This document shows, in pieces, positions 1 through 7,091 of a stretch of DNA of 12,996 nucleotides. Under the pieces are notes generated by a model. The model searched no databases. It was given only the letters and a program-made list of their open reading frames with translations, and had not been told where the DNA came from. Each line of letters begins with the position of its first letter. The first letter of the stretch is position 1. The translations under genes and the position numbers were made by a program. The DNA is taken from positions 1 through 12,996 of the forward strand of contig DATBMY010000217.1 in the NCBI GenBank assembly GCA_036554605.1, given 5' to 3'. Source of the stretch: DATBMY01 sp036554605 (GTDB taxonomy: Bacteria > Acidobacteriota > Blastocatellia > UBA7656).

Positions 1-48
1 CGCCAGATATGATTTATTATTACCTGCTGCTTCTGGCGGTCTTAAAGG

Positions 49-369
49 CTAGACCTGCAATTGCGCAGGCTGCTCTTCGGGGAAGATTTCCTCTATCGAG
101 ACAGGTCTCCCATCATAAAGGTCAGCGTCCGGGTCGTCGTCCGACAGCAGGAAAAACTCTGTGGTCCCTTCCCTGCCGCCTCCGCTCGTGATCCGTCTCA
201 TCAATCGCCGGTCCAGCCGCACAGGGAAAAATGTCAGCAATTCCGGGTTGCGCTCTTTGTAGCGTAACGCCGCCTCCTCACTCGACCAGACAGGCACGTA
301 AAGCCGCCCGCCTACTTCCTCGGTAAAGAGATCGCCGTTTGCGCGCCTCAGGACATGCGTGTCTCTCAT
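49..369 (-). CDS. Small hypothetical protein, DUF2750-like
   Basis: The 106-residue product is soluble, with no signal peptide or membrane segment. It has an N-terminal stretch with a VPVWSSEEAA motif (about residues 26-35), then an ELLTFFPVRLD segment, and ends in an acidic DDDPDADLYDG loop followed by SIEEIFPEE. The order (G-x-LF, P-x-W plus an Ala-rich helix, hydrophobic strand, acidic loop, short C-terminal helix) resembles DUF2750 proteins, whose function is unknown; this match is from memory and tentative. The start is well supported: AGGAGGT lies at 379-385 on the minus strand, 9 bases before ATG. The stop is TAG. It lies downstream of clpB but behind the hairpin at 438-476, so it may have its own promoter; I could not identify a convincing one. 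Confidence 0.75.
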   Translation of the reverse strand: MRDTHVLRRANGDLFTEEVGGRLYVPVWSSEEAALRYKERNPELLTFFPVRLDRRLMRRITSGGGREGTTEFFLLSDDDPDADLYDGRPVSIEEIFPEEQPAQLQV

Positions 370-437
370 GAGAGATGGACCTCCTGTATGCGATTGTCAA
401 ACGTCAGTGCCATAGATGATAGCACAATTAAACTGTG

Positions 438-476
438 AATGATGAATGGTGAATATCGACTTCACCATTCATCATT
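438..476 (-). terminator. 16-bp perfect hairpin downstream of clpB
   Basis: Bases 438-453 and 461-476 are perfect reverse complements (AATGATGAATGGTGAA against TTCACCATTCATCATT) around a 7-base loop. The hairpin lies 15 bases past the clpB stop codon, which fits transcription termination or 3'-end protection of the dnaJ-clpB mRNA. The stem is AT-rich, and the bases after it on the minus strand (CACAGTTTAATT) are only moderately T-rich, so it is not a textbook intrinsic terminator. The stem contains tandem-like GATGAAT and GGTGAAT units, so a dispersed repeat element is also possible. Confidence 0.55.
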
Positions 477-490
477 TCCCCATCGGCAAC

Positions 491-3124
491 TCACTTCGAG
501 GCCTCTGCTCCAGCGGCAACCGGCCTCGTCGTGAACGCGATCAAGTCGCCTTCAACCTCCGCGCGAACGACCGTGTTGTCCTTCACCTCTCCCTTCAAGA
601 TCAGCCTTGAAAGCGGCGTCTCGATCTCGCGCTGGATCGAGCGCTTGAGCGGCCGCGCACCATAGACCGGATCGTAGCCCGCCCGCGCCAGATGCGCCTT
701 CGCCTCTTCGCTCAGCTCGAGCGTGATTCGCCGCTCTTCAAGCCGCCGGCGCAATCGCTCAAGCTGTATGTCGACGATCTTCTTGAGGTCCTCCACCGTC
801 AGCGCGTGGAAGACTATTATCTCGTCGACGCGGTTTAAGAACTCCGGCCTGAAATGACGCCTCATCGCGTCAAGCACGCTATCCTTCATACGGTCATACT
901 GCTCGCCTTCGAGCCGGCCGCTATATTCGAGTATCAGGTGGCTGCCGATGTTCGACGTCATGATGATTATCGTGTTCTTGAAATTCACCACGCGCCCCTG
1001 GCCGTCCGTCAGACGCCCGTCGTCGAGTATCTGAAGCAGCACGTTGAAGACGTCCGCGTGCGCTTTCTCTATCTCGTCAAACAGCACCACCGAGTATGGC
1101 CGCCGCCGCACCGCTTCCGTCAACTGCCCGCCTTCCTCGTACCCGACATATCCGGGAGGCGCGCCGATCAGCCGCGCCACCGTATGCTTCTCCTGATACT
1201 CAGACATGTCTATGCGTATCATCGCGTGCTCGTCGTCAAACAAGAATTCCGCGAGCGCCCGCGCAAGCTCGGTCTTGCCCACGCCCGTCGGTCCAAGGAA
1301 TATGAACGAGCCGATCGGCCGGTTCGGGTCTTTCAGACCCGACCGCGCGCGAATGACCGCGTCCGAGACCGCGCTCACGGCCTCGTCCTGGCCCACAACC
1401 CTGCGGTGCAGGTGCTCTTCGAGCGAAAGAAGCTTCTGTAGCTCGCCTTCGAGCAGCTTCGCCACCGGTATTCCAGTCCACCGGCTGACGACCTCGGCAA
1501 TGTCTTCCTCGTCGACCTCTTCCTTGAGCAGCCGGCCGCCCGAGTGCTGCTGGTCGAGCCCGTCCTCGTGCTCGCGCAACTGCTTTTCGAGCTGCGTAAG
1601 CTTGCCGTAGCGCAGCTCGGCCGCGCGGTTCAGATCATATTCGCGCTCGGCCTTCTCTATCTCGACCTTCGTTCTGTCGATCTCCTCGCGGATGGTGCGT
1701 ATATTCTGGACCGACTCTTTCTCGGCCTGCCATCGCGCCTTGAGCTGGTCGGCTTCGGCCTTTAAATTCGCGAGATCCTTTTCGAGCTTTTCGAGCCGCT
1801 GCCGGGATGCGGCGTCCGCCTCTTTCTTTAAAGCCTCGCGCTCGATCTCAAGCTGCATGACGCGGCGCAATATCTCGTCAAGCTCCGTCGGCATCGAATC
1901 GATCTCGGTTCGCAGCTTCGCCGCCGCCTCGTCAACAAGGTCTATCGCCTTGTCCGGCAAAAAGCGGTCCGAGATGTAGCGGTGCGAAAGGACCGCCGCC
2001 GAAACAAGCGCCGAGTCCTTTATGCGCACGCCGTGGTGGACTTCGTACCGCTCCTTTAGCCCGCGCAGTATCGATATGGTATCTTCGACCGAGGGCTGGT
2101 CGACTAAAACGGGCTGAAAGCGCCGCTCGAGCGCCGCGTCCTTTTCTACATGCTTGCGGTACTCGTCTAGAGTGGTCGCGCCGATGCAGTGCAGCTCGCC
2201 GCGCGCGAGCATCGGCTTGAGTAGGTTCGACGCGTCCATCGCTCCTTCGGCCGCGCCCGCCCCGACTATCGTGTGCATCTCGTCAATAAACAGGATCACT
2301 TCGCCTTCGGAAGCCTGTATCTCTTTGAGCACTGCCTTGAGGCGCTCCTCGAACTCGCCGCGGTATTTCGCGCCCGCTACGAGCGATCCCATGTCGAGCG
2401 CGACGATCTTCTTCTCCTTCAGGCTTTCGGGAACGTCTCCGCGGATGATGCGCTGCGCGAGCCCCTCGACTATGGCGGTCTTGCCGACGCCCGGCTCGCC
2501 TATGAGCACCGGGTTATTCTTGGTGCGGCGCGACAACACCTGTATGACCCGGCGGATCTCGTCGTCGCGGCCGATGACGGGATCGAGCTTGCCCTGCGCC
2601 GCCGCTTTCGTCAGGTCGCGGCCGTAGCGTTCGAGCGCTTCGTATGTGGCTTCCGGATTCTGCGACGTTACGCGCTGGTGCCCGCGCACCTGTACGAGCG
2701 CTTGCTGTATGCGGTCGCGCGTCGCGCCGGCCGTCTTTAACGCGCGCGAGGCCGGCCCGCCCTCGTCAATGATCGCAAGCAACAGGTGCTCGACGCTTAT
2801 GTATTCGTCCTTTAGTTTCTTGGCCTCGTCTTCGGCGGCGACAAAGAGCTTGTTCAACCGCGCGGTAATATATACCTGGTCGACGGGTCCGGAAGGGCCG
2901 GTGACCTTCGGTATCTTGCTTATATCTTTTTCAACCACCGCCTTGAGAGAATCTATGTTTACCCCCGCGCGCGTGAGGATCGAGGGGACGAGGCCGTCCT
3001 GCTGATCCAGCAGCGCCATAAATACATGCTCGACCTCGATCTGCTGGTTGCTGTAACGGGTCGCCAGCGTCTGGGCGGCGCGCACGGCCTCCGCCGCTTT
3101 TTCCGTAAACCTGTTTATATCCAT
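491..3124 (-). CDS. clpB: ATP-dependent disaggregase ClpB (Hsp100)
   Basis: ClpB is a cytoplasmic hexameric AAA+ unfoldase that pulls polypeptides out of aggregates together with DnaK/DnaJ. The 877-residue length is normal for the family. Visible parts in order are the N-terminal double Clp repeat (about 1-150), AAA-1 with Walker A GEPGVGKT (209-216), the pore-loop tyrosine in AKYRG (Y254), Walker B acidic pair D281-E282 and arginine fingers R334/R335, and the coiled-coil middle domain (about 410-530). AAA-2 follows, with Walker A GPTGVGKT (611-618), pore loop GYVGY (658-662), Walker B D693-E694, RPEFLNR and the sensor-2 GARPLKR. The coiled-coil middle domain and absence of a ClpP-docking loop separate it from ClpA/ClpC. 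GGGAGGT sits 8 bases before ATG. The gene lies 42 bases downstream of dnaJ and is presumably cotranscribed with it. All key residues are intact. Confidence 0.98.
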   Translation of the reverse strand: MDINRFTEKAAEAVRAAQTLATRYSNQQIEVEHVFMALLDQQDGLVPSILTRAGVNIDSLKAVVEKDISKIPKVTGPSGPVDQVYITARLNKLFVAAEDEAKKLKDEYISVEHLLLAIIDEGGPASRALKTAGATRDRIQQALVQVRGHQRVTSQNPEATYEALERYGRDLTKAAAQGKLDPVIGRDDEIRRVIQVLSRRTKNNPVLIGEPGVGKTAIVEGLAQRIIRGDVPESLKEKKIVALDMGSLVAGAKYRGEFEERLKAVLKEIQASEGEVILFIDEMHTIVGAGAAEGAMDASNLLKPMLARGELHCIGATTLDEYRKHVEKDAALERRFQPVLVDQPSVEDTISILRGLKERYEVHHGVRIKDSALVSAAVLSHRYISDRFLPDKAIDLVDEAAAKLRTEIDSMPTELDEILRRVMQLEIEREALKKEADAASRQRLEKLEKDLANLKAEADQLKARWQAEKESVQNIRTIREEIDRTKVEIEKAEREYDLNRAAELRYGKLTQLEKQLREHEDGLDQQHSGGRLLKEEVDEEDIAEVVSRWTGIPVAKLLEGELQKLLSLEEHLHRRVVGQDEAVSAVSDAVIRARSGLKDPNRPIGSFIFLGPTGVGKTELARALAEFLFDDEHAMIRIDMSEYQEKHTVARLIGAPPGYVGYEEGGQLTEAVRRRPYSVVLFDEIEKAHADVFNVLLQILDDGRLTDGQGRVVNFKNTIIIMTSNIGSHLILEYSGRLEGEQYDRMKDSVLDAMRRHFRPEFLNRVDEIIVFHALTVEDLKKIVDIQLERLRRRLEERRITLELSEEAKAHLARAGYDPVYGARPLKRSIQREIETPLSRLILKGEVKDNTVVRAEVEGDLIAFTTRPVAAGAEASK

Positions 3125-3166
3125 TCTGCCTTACCTCCCGAATGCACGAACCGATCGAAACCTCTT

Positions 3167-4174
3167 TCACCGCTTCACGCGCGGGTTGAAATGGCTGGCA
3201 TCAGCCAGTTGCTTGAATAGCTCCTTTTCCTTCGCGGTCGGATGCGACGGCACCACTATCTTCAATCGCACGTAGGCATCGCCCCGGCCTCCGCCGCGCT
3301 TGTTGAGCCCTTGCCCGCGCAACCGAAGGCGCTGGCCGCTTTGAGTGCCCGCGGGGACTTTCATCTCGGCCTTCCCCTCTATGGTGGGCACCTCGATGGT
3401 CGCCCCGAGAACCGCTTCCCACGGGGCGATCGGCACATCGACCGTTACGTCATCACCCGAGACGGTAAAATCCGCGCGCGGCTTTATGCGAAGCTTGATG
3501 TAAAGATCACCCGGCTCGGCGCCTGAAACTCCCGGCTGCCCCTGCCGAGGCAGCTTTATAACCGAGCCTTCGCGAGCCCCTACCGGAATGTTTACTTCCA
3601 GGCTCTTCGGATTTAATACCTGGCCCGATCCCCTGCACGAGGTGCATACGACCCCGCTCGATATGCCGGTGCCGTTGCATGTAGGACAGGCGCGCACTCC
3701 CTGTAGCGTAATCCTCTGGCGGCCGCCGCGGTGCGCGTCCTCAAGCGATATCTCCATCTCGGCCTCCGCGTCCTGCCCCTTTGCGGCGCGGGATGCCCGA
3801 CTGCGCGTGCCCGTGCCCGCGCCCCGTCCCCCGAAAAGCGTCTCGAAGAAATCGCTAAACCCGCTTGAGCCGAATACGCTTCCCAGATCCTCGTACTCTA
3901 CGCTCGTGCGCCCCCAGCCGGGCGGTGGGGTAAACTCCGCCCCGTCGCGCCAGCTCGCGCCAAGCTGATCGTATTTCTTGCGCTTCGTCGAGTCGGAGAG
4001 AACCTCATATGCTTCGTTTAGCTCTTTGAACTTCTCTTCGGCCGACTTGTCGCCCGGGTTGACGTCCGGATGATACTTGCGCGCAAGCTTGCGAAAAGCC
4101 TGGCGAATCTGATCCTCTGTCGCGTCACGCTTGACCCCGAGAACCTCATAATAATCTTTGAACTTGACCGCCAT
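3167..4174 (-). CDS. dnaJ: DnaJ-family co-chaperone with a half zinc finger
   Basis: This Hsp40 co-chaperone would stimulate DnaK ATPase and deliver clients to DnaK and ClpB. The 335-residue protein has a J domain (about 6-72) with the essential HPD at 35-37, then a Gly/Phe-rich linker (about 95-120). The cysteine region has only two CxxCxGxG-type repeats (C163/C166 and C177/C180), and the beta-rich C-terminal substrate-binding domains follow (about 185-310). Canonical DnaJ has four such repeats binding two zinc ions, while CbpA has none, so this protein is intermediate and could bind one zinc. The gene is first in a two-gene operon with clpB; dnaK and grpE are not in the window. The ATG has only a weak upstream purine run, but the MAVKFKDYYEVLGV start matches the family well. 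A CbpA-type name would also be defensible. Confidence 0.93.
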   Translation of the reverse strand: MAVKFKDYYEVLGVKRDATEDQIRQAFRKLARKYHPDVNPGDKSAEEKFKELNEAYEVLSDSTKRKKYDQLGASWRDGAEFTPPPGWGRTSVEYEDLGSVFGSSGFSDFFETLFGGRGAGTGTRSRASRAAKGQDAEAEMEISLEDAHRGGRQRITLQGVRACPTCNGTGISSGVVCTSCRGSGQVLNPKSLEVNIPVGAREGSVIKLPRQGQPGVSGAEPGDLYIKLRIKPRADFTVSGDDVTVDVPIAPWEAVLGATIEVPTIEGKAEMKVPAGTQSGQRLRLRGQGLNKRGGGRGDAYVRLKIVVPSHPTAKEKELFKQLADASHFNPRVKR

Positions 4175-4213
4175 TAAACCGATCCCGCTCTAATCTATTT
4201 TTGAGCCATGGCT

Positions 4214-4242
4214 ATCATAAAATATGAGTGCCTTATTGTCAA
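4214..4242 (-). promoter_or_regulatory. Near-consensus sigma70 promoter for dnaJ-clpB
   Basis: Read on the minus strand, a perfect -35 TTGACA (4237-4242) is followed after exactly 17 bases by TATGAT (4214-4219), one mismatch from the consensus -10. This predicts transcription starting near 4207 and a leader of about 30 bases before the dnaJ ATG at 4174. No CIRCE (TTAGCACTC-N9-GAGTGCTAA) or HspR HAIR inverted repeat is present, although one GGCACTC half-match lies in the spacer. Confidence 0.75.
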
Positions 4243-4339
4243 ATTTTATCGATTCAATCAGGGGTGGAAGGGGTAAATTACACATAATATTTCTCTAAAG
4301 AGGAAGGGCAGCAAATCGGGTTCCGTGAGTTTAATGCCG

Positions 4340-4353
4340 GTGACAGAGGTCAC
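4340..4353. promoter_or_regulatory. Palindromic operator A, Crp/Fnr-like
   Basis: The sequence GTGACAGAGGTCAC is a 5-bp inverted repeat (GTGAC/GTCAC) with a 4-base centre, and contains the GTGA-N6-TCAC core typical of Crp/Fnr-family sites. It is centred 95.5 bases before the ATG of the SRPBCC gene at 4442, in the intergenic space between dnaJ and the five-gene operon. A weak -10-like TATCGC begins at 4375, about 28.5 bases from the centre; TATCCT at 4370 is an alternative. It matches site B (8810-8823) at 12 of 14 positions. The regulator is not in the window. Confidence 0.55.
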
Positions 4354-4427
4354 GGCGCGTAGTGATCCATATCCTATCGCCGGAAGAATCGAGTCTTCTA
4401 CTCTTACTTTGGAGTATTACGCCAGAT

Positions 4428-4432
4428 GGAGG
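4428..4432 (+). promoter_or_regulatory. Ribosome binding site deciding the 4442 start
   Basis: GGAGG lies 9 bases before the ATG at 4442. It favours this start over an upstream in-frame GTG at 4325. The longer version would add 39 residues with no family character in front of the membrane helix and would place operator A inside coding sequence. Confidence 0.7.
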
Positions 4433-4441
4433 AAACTTGAC

Positions 4442-5098
4442 ATGAATATAGGGCTAAAAGAGATCATCGCGGGGATCAGCGGTCTGGCCGCGGCAGGTGT
4501 CGGCGCATATGCGATTGCCATACGGCCCTGGCACCTCCAGTGGGGCGCGACCGAAGAGGAGCTGAAAGCGCCCTTGCCGGGCGATGAATTAGTGGCTCAG
4601 CCAAAGCACGAAGCTACTCACGCGATCACGATCAACGCCCCGGCCACGGATGTCTGGCCCTGGCTCGTACAGATGGGGCAAACGCGCGGGGGCTTCTATA
4701 GCTACACGTCGCTCGAAAACCTGGCCGGGTGTCACATGAAAAACGCGGAACGGGTTGTCCCCGAATGGCAGAGCCTTCGGGTTGGGGACGTGGTATGGCT
4801 GCACCCGAAGGCGCCGCCTCTTCCGGTAGCCGTCGTCGAGCCTTATCACGCGATAGTGCTTGGTGGGGCCGCCGAGCAAGGGATCAACGGCGCGGGGACG
4901 TGGGGTTTTTATCTTAAGCAGATTGATGAGCGTACCACGCGGCTGATCATCCGGATTCGTTGGGATAGAAAACCCGGGCTGGCAAACTGGCTCGGCAACT
5001 ATGCGCTTTTGGAACCGGCTCATTTCGTGATGGAGCGAAAGATGATGCTTGGGATAAAGCAGCGCGCTGAAACGATGGCCCCGCAGGAGGTTCATTGA
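4442..5098 (+). CDS. Membrane-anchored SRPBCC-family protein
   Basis: The 218-residue protein begins with a hydrophobic helix (about 5-27) that probably anchors it in the membrane, or is an uncleaved signal. A SRPBCC (START/Bet v1-like) fold follows. The segment around WPWLVQMGQTRGGFYSY, an ENLAGC turn, the LRVGDVVWL strand and the late strand TRLIIRIRWDR are typical of a common bacterial SRPBCC subgroup. This fold forms a deep hydrophobic cavity that binds lipids or other hydrophobic ligands, but the ligand here cannot be read from the sequence. It is the first gene of a five-gene operon and lies next to envelope-related genes (L,D-transpeptidase, Mla-type ABC ATPase), so a lipid or envelope role is a reasonable inference. 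It is separated by 13 bases from the next gene. Confidence 0.85.
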   Translation: MNIGLKEIIAGISGLAAAGVGAYAIAIRPWHLQWGATEEELKAPLPGDELVAQPKHEATHAITINAPATDVWPWLVQMGQTRGGFYSYTSLENLAGCHMKNAERVVPEWQSLRVGDVVWLHPKAPPLPVAVVEPYHAIVLGGAAEQGINGAGTWGFYLKQIDERTTRLIIRIRWDRKPGLANWLGNYALLEPAHFVMERKMMLGIKQRAETMAPQEVH

Positions 5099-5111
5099 TA
5101 ACGGGTGTTAT

Positions 5112-5414
5112 ATGGACAAAGAGACTCTTACAAAAGCGAAGGCGAGATTCGATCAGTCGGCCGAGAGGTTCTATCGATCCGGCGCGGGGTACTTAACCGC
5201 CCTCGATGCTTTGATCGAAACAAGGGCCGGTGAGCTGGGGAGATCGAACGGCGGATCAAAGTCGGGAAACGGAAATCGTGAGGTCGCTTTAGCCGGGGCT
5301 CCCGACATCGGAGTGGAGTTAAGAGACCTGCGCGCTCACAAGGAAGATACCGAAGAACTTCTTCGCAGGCTGTTTCCGGATGAGTTTGCCGATACGTGCA
5401 GTGGCGCGGAGTGA
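5112..5414 (+). CDS. Conserved-looking small protein of unknown function
   Basis: I do not recognise this 100-residue protein. It is charged and predicted to be largely helical, without signal peptide, membrane segment or cysteine motif; the single Cys is at 96. Two helical parts (about 1-40 and 67-90) are joined by a Gly/Ser/Asn-rich linker (about 43-55), and the second helix is acidic-basic (RAHKEDTEELLRRLFPDEF). Its place between the SRPBCC and L,D-transpeptidase genes, with gaps of 13 and 6 bases, argues that it is translated as part of the operon. The ribosome site is not ideal: AGGAGG at 5085-5090 is 21 bases away from ATG, and the closest purine run is GGG. That lowers confidence in the exact start but not in the frame. 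Confidence 0.7.
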   Translation: MDKETLTKAKARFDQSAERFYRSGAGYLTALDALIETRAGELGRSNGGSKSGNGNREVALAGAPDIGVELRDLRAHKEDTEELLRRLFPDEFADTCSGAE

Positions 5415-5420
5415 TGCGCG

Positions 5421-6155
5421 ATGAGGAGGCCGTTCAAATCTAAAGGGATTGTATGGCTGCTCAATGGATGGCGGTGGCTGATTATCCTGGCGCTCATCGC
5501 TTCGGGCAGCCATCTTTTTGCTCAAGCCGGTCTCGCGTCGCACAGGCAGGGGATCGAGCTGGTGAAAGCTGCTGATATAAGGGAAGCCGAGCGGCGCCTG
5601 TCCGGGCTTGGATACTGGACTGGCCCCGTCGACGACAGGTTCGACGCCGGCTCTCGTCATGCGTTGATTGCTTTTCAAAAGGTTGAAGGGCGCAAGCGCA
5701 CGGGAAAACTCACGATGGAGGAGATGGAGGCGCTGAGAGCCGCGAAGCGGCCTCTGGCGCGCGTATCCGGCTACGCGCATGTCGAGATCGACCTCTTCCG
5801 CCAGGTGCTATTCATTGTCGATTCAACTGGAGAGGTCTCGAAAATACTGCCGGTCTCGACCGGCACCGGAGATCTATTTACGTCGGAGGGGTGGACGCGG
5901 GCCGCCTGTACTCCTTGCGGCGAGTTCACCGTCTATCGAAAGATCGCCGGCTGGCGAAGGAGCCCGCTGGGTCTGCTTTACTATCCGAATTACATTAGCG
6001 GTGGGGTAGCAATTCACGGCAGCCCGTCGGTCCCGGCGCAGCCCGCAAGCCACGGGTGCATACGGATTCCCATGTTCGCCGCAAAGGAATTCAGCCAGAT
6101 CGTCCCCATCGGAATGAAAGTAATAGTCCACGACGGCGCTCGGGCAGTCGATTGA
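5421..6155 (+). CDS. L,D-transpeptidase (YkuD) with peptidoglycan-binding domain
   Basis: The enzyme would form L,D crosslinks in peptidoglycan, or attach proteins to it, outside the cytoplasmic membrane. The 244-residue protein has an N-terminal membrane/signal segment (about 11-35), a peptidoglycan-binding type 1 helical domain (about 52-108) with the usual LGYWTGPVDDRFD repeat, and a YkuD catalytic domain (about 117-240). The catalytic signature is complete: H199 in AIHGS, and SHGCIR with H211, nucleophile C213 and R215. GGAG lies 9 bases before ATG. The gene sits 6 bases after the small unknown gene and 15 before the ABC ATPase gene, in the same operon. L,D crosslinks are a known response to envelope stress, which suits the neighbours. 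Two further cysteines (C163, C166) precede the active site. Confidence 0.93.
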   Translation: MRRPFKSKGIVWLLNGWRWLIILALIASGSHLFAQAGLASHRQGIELVKAADIREAERRLSGLGYWTGPVDDRFDAGSRHALIAFQKVEGRKRTGKLTMEEMEALRAAKRPLARVSGYAHVEIDLFRQVLFIVDSTGEVSKILPVSTGTGDLFTSEGWTRAACTPCGEFTVYRKIAGWRRSPLGLLYYPNYISGGVAIHGSPSVPAQPASHGCIRIPMFAAKEFSQIVPIGMKVIVHDGARAVD

Positions 6156-6170
6156 AGCGGAGGCCGCTTT

Positions 6171-7091
6171 ATGATTTCGGACGACGGCAAGTCGATTGAG
6201 CAGGCAGTGGTCGTAGAGTTCCGCGACGTCTCTATAAGCTTCGATGAGCTAACCGCGCTCGACAACGTGAGCTTTAAGCTCCGGCGCGGGCAGACCATCG
6301 TCATAACCGGAGTCTCCCAATCGGGCAAATCGGTTCTCTTACATCTGGCCATCGGGCTTTTGATTCCCGACGAGGGAGAGATTCTGATCGAAGGACAGGA
6401 GATCACAAAGCTGAGCGAAAAGAGATTGCTCGAAATCCGCAGCAGCCTCATGGGGCTGGTCTTTCAGGAGGATAATCCTTTTACGGCTCTTTCAGTCTTT
6501 GAGAATGCCGCCTACCGGCTCAGAGAGCATAACTGGCCCGAGGCAAAAATAGAGGAGACGGTGATTGAAATCCTGCGCTTCGTCGGTCTTGAAAAGGATA
6601 CGGACAAGCTCCCGGAGGAACTCTCCGTCGGCATGCGGCGGCGGCTTGAGATCGCCCGCGCGCTCGTAGGCTGGCCGCGCATAATGCTATTCGACGAGCC
6701 GACCTCCGGCCTCGACCCGATCAACGCCAGGCAGGTTCTAGATCTGATCATTCGCGCGCGCGACGTACATAAGATCTCTTCGCTCTTCGTGACAAAAGAG
6801 ATGCAAGAGATTACATACCTGGCAACACACGTCGAGGGAGAAGTCGAAGCGGGGACGGTCACGACCGAGAGAGTGACCGCGGGCCATGAGCCACACATTG
6901 ATGTAATGGTGCTGGATCGGGGGAAGGTGATATTTTTCGGCAACGTCGCCGAGTTTCAAGCCTCCACTTTGCCCGCGGTCACACAGCTTGTAAGGACCCG
7001 TTTCAGCACGCGAGCCAGTGAATCTTATATTGCCGATCCCTGGAGCAAAAAGCGGAGGCTCCAGCAGAACATAGTGAGGGGAACAAAATGA
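6171..7091 (+). CDS. Mla-type ABC transporter ATPase with altered catalytic motifs
   Basis: The 306-residue protein has an ABC nucleotide-binding domain closest, by eye, to MlaF/Mkl ATPases of phospholipid-trafficking systems (for example VFENAAYRLREH, compared with VFDNVAYPLREH in MlaF). Walker A is GVSQSGKS (47-54), the Q-loop is Q99, Walker B ends in D175-E176 and the D-loop is SGLD (179-182). Two key places differ: the signature is LSVGM (151-155) instead of LSGGM, and the switch histidine expected after Walker B (VTHD) is K209 (VTKE). A segment of about 20 residues (about 222-242) is inserted before the last strands. No permease or MCE-type partner gene is nearby. GGAGG lies 7 bases before ATG. 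The stop overlaps the next start (ATGA), implying translational coupling with the dehydrogenase. ATP binding seems likely; normal hydrolysis is uncertain. Confidence 0.9.
   Translation: MISDDGKSIEQAVVVEFRDVSISFDELTALDNVSFKLRRGQTIVITGVSQSGKSVLLHLAIGLLIPDEGEILIEGQEITKLSEKRLLEIRSSLMGLVFQEDNPFTALSVFENAAYRLREHNWPEAKIEETVIEILRFVGLEKDTDKLPEELSVGMRRRLEIARALVGWPRIMLFDEPTSGLDPINARQVLDLIIRARDVHKISSLFVTKEMQEITYLATHVEGEVEAGTVTTERVTAGHEPHIDVMVLDRGKVIFFGNVAEFQASTLPAVTQLVRTRFSTRASESYIADPWSKKRRLQQNIVRGTK

Noticed and set aside
1..38. 7-bp inverted repeat CGCCAGA/TCTGGCG flanking a 24-base loop
   Set aside because: The loop is too long for a good terminator and the element touches the window edge, so its extent cannot be judged.
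854..2740. Long open frames on the plus strand opposite clpB
   Set aside because: They are antisense shadows of a clearly real GC-rich gene; their products show arginine-rich, low-complexity composition and no domain.
4220..4232. CIRCE-like half-site (GAGTGC) upstream of dnaJ
   Set aside because: Only one half matches; no partner at the proper 9-base spacing.
4325..4441. Longer SRPBCC gene start at GTG 4325
   Set aside because: The extra 39 residues show no family features, and the ATG at 4442 has a much better ribosome site and starts directly before the membrane helix.
6856..6879. 7-bp inverted repeat CGGTCAC/GTGACCG
   Set aside because: It is within the ABC ATPase gene, in opposite orientation to the operator arms and with a 10-base centre; explained by Thr/Val codons in the insert.
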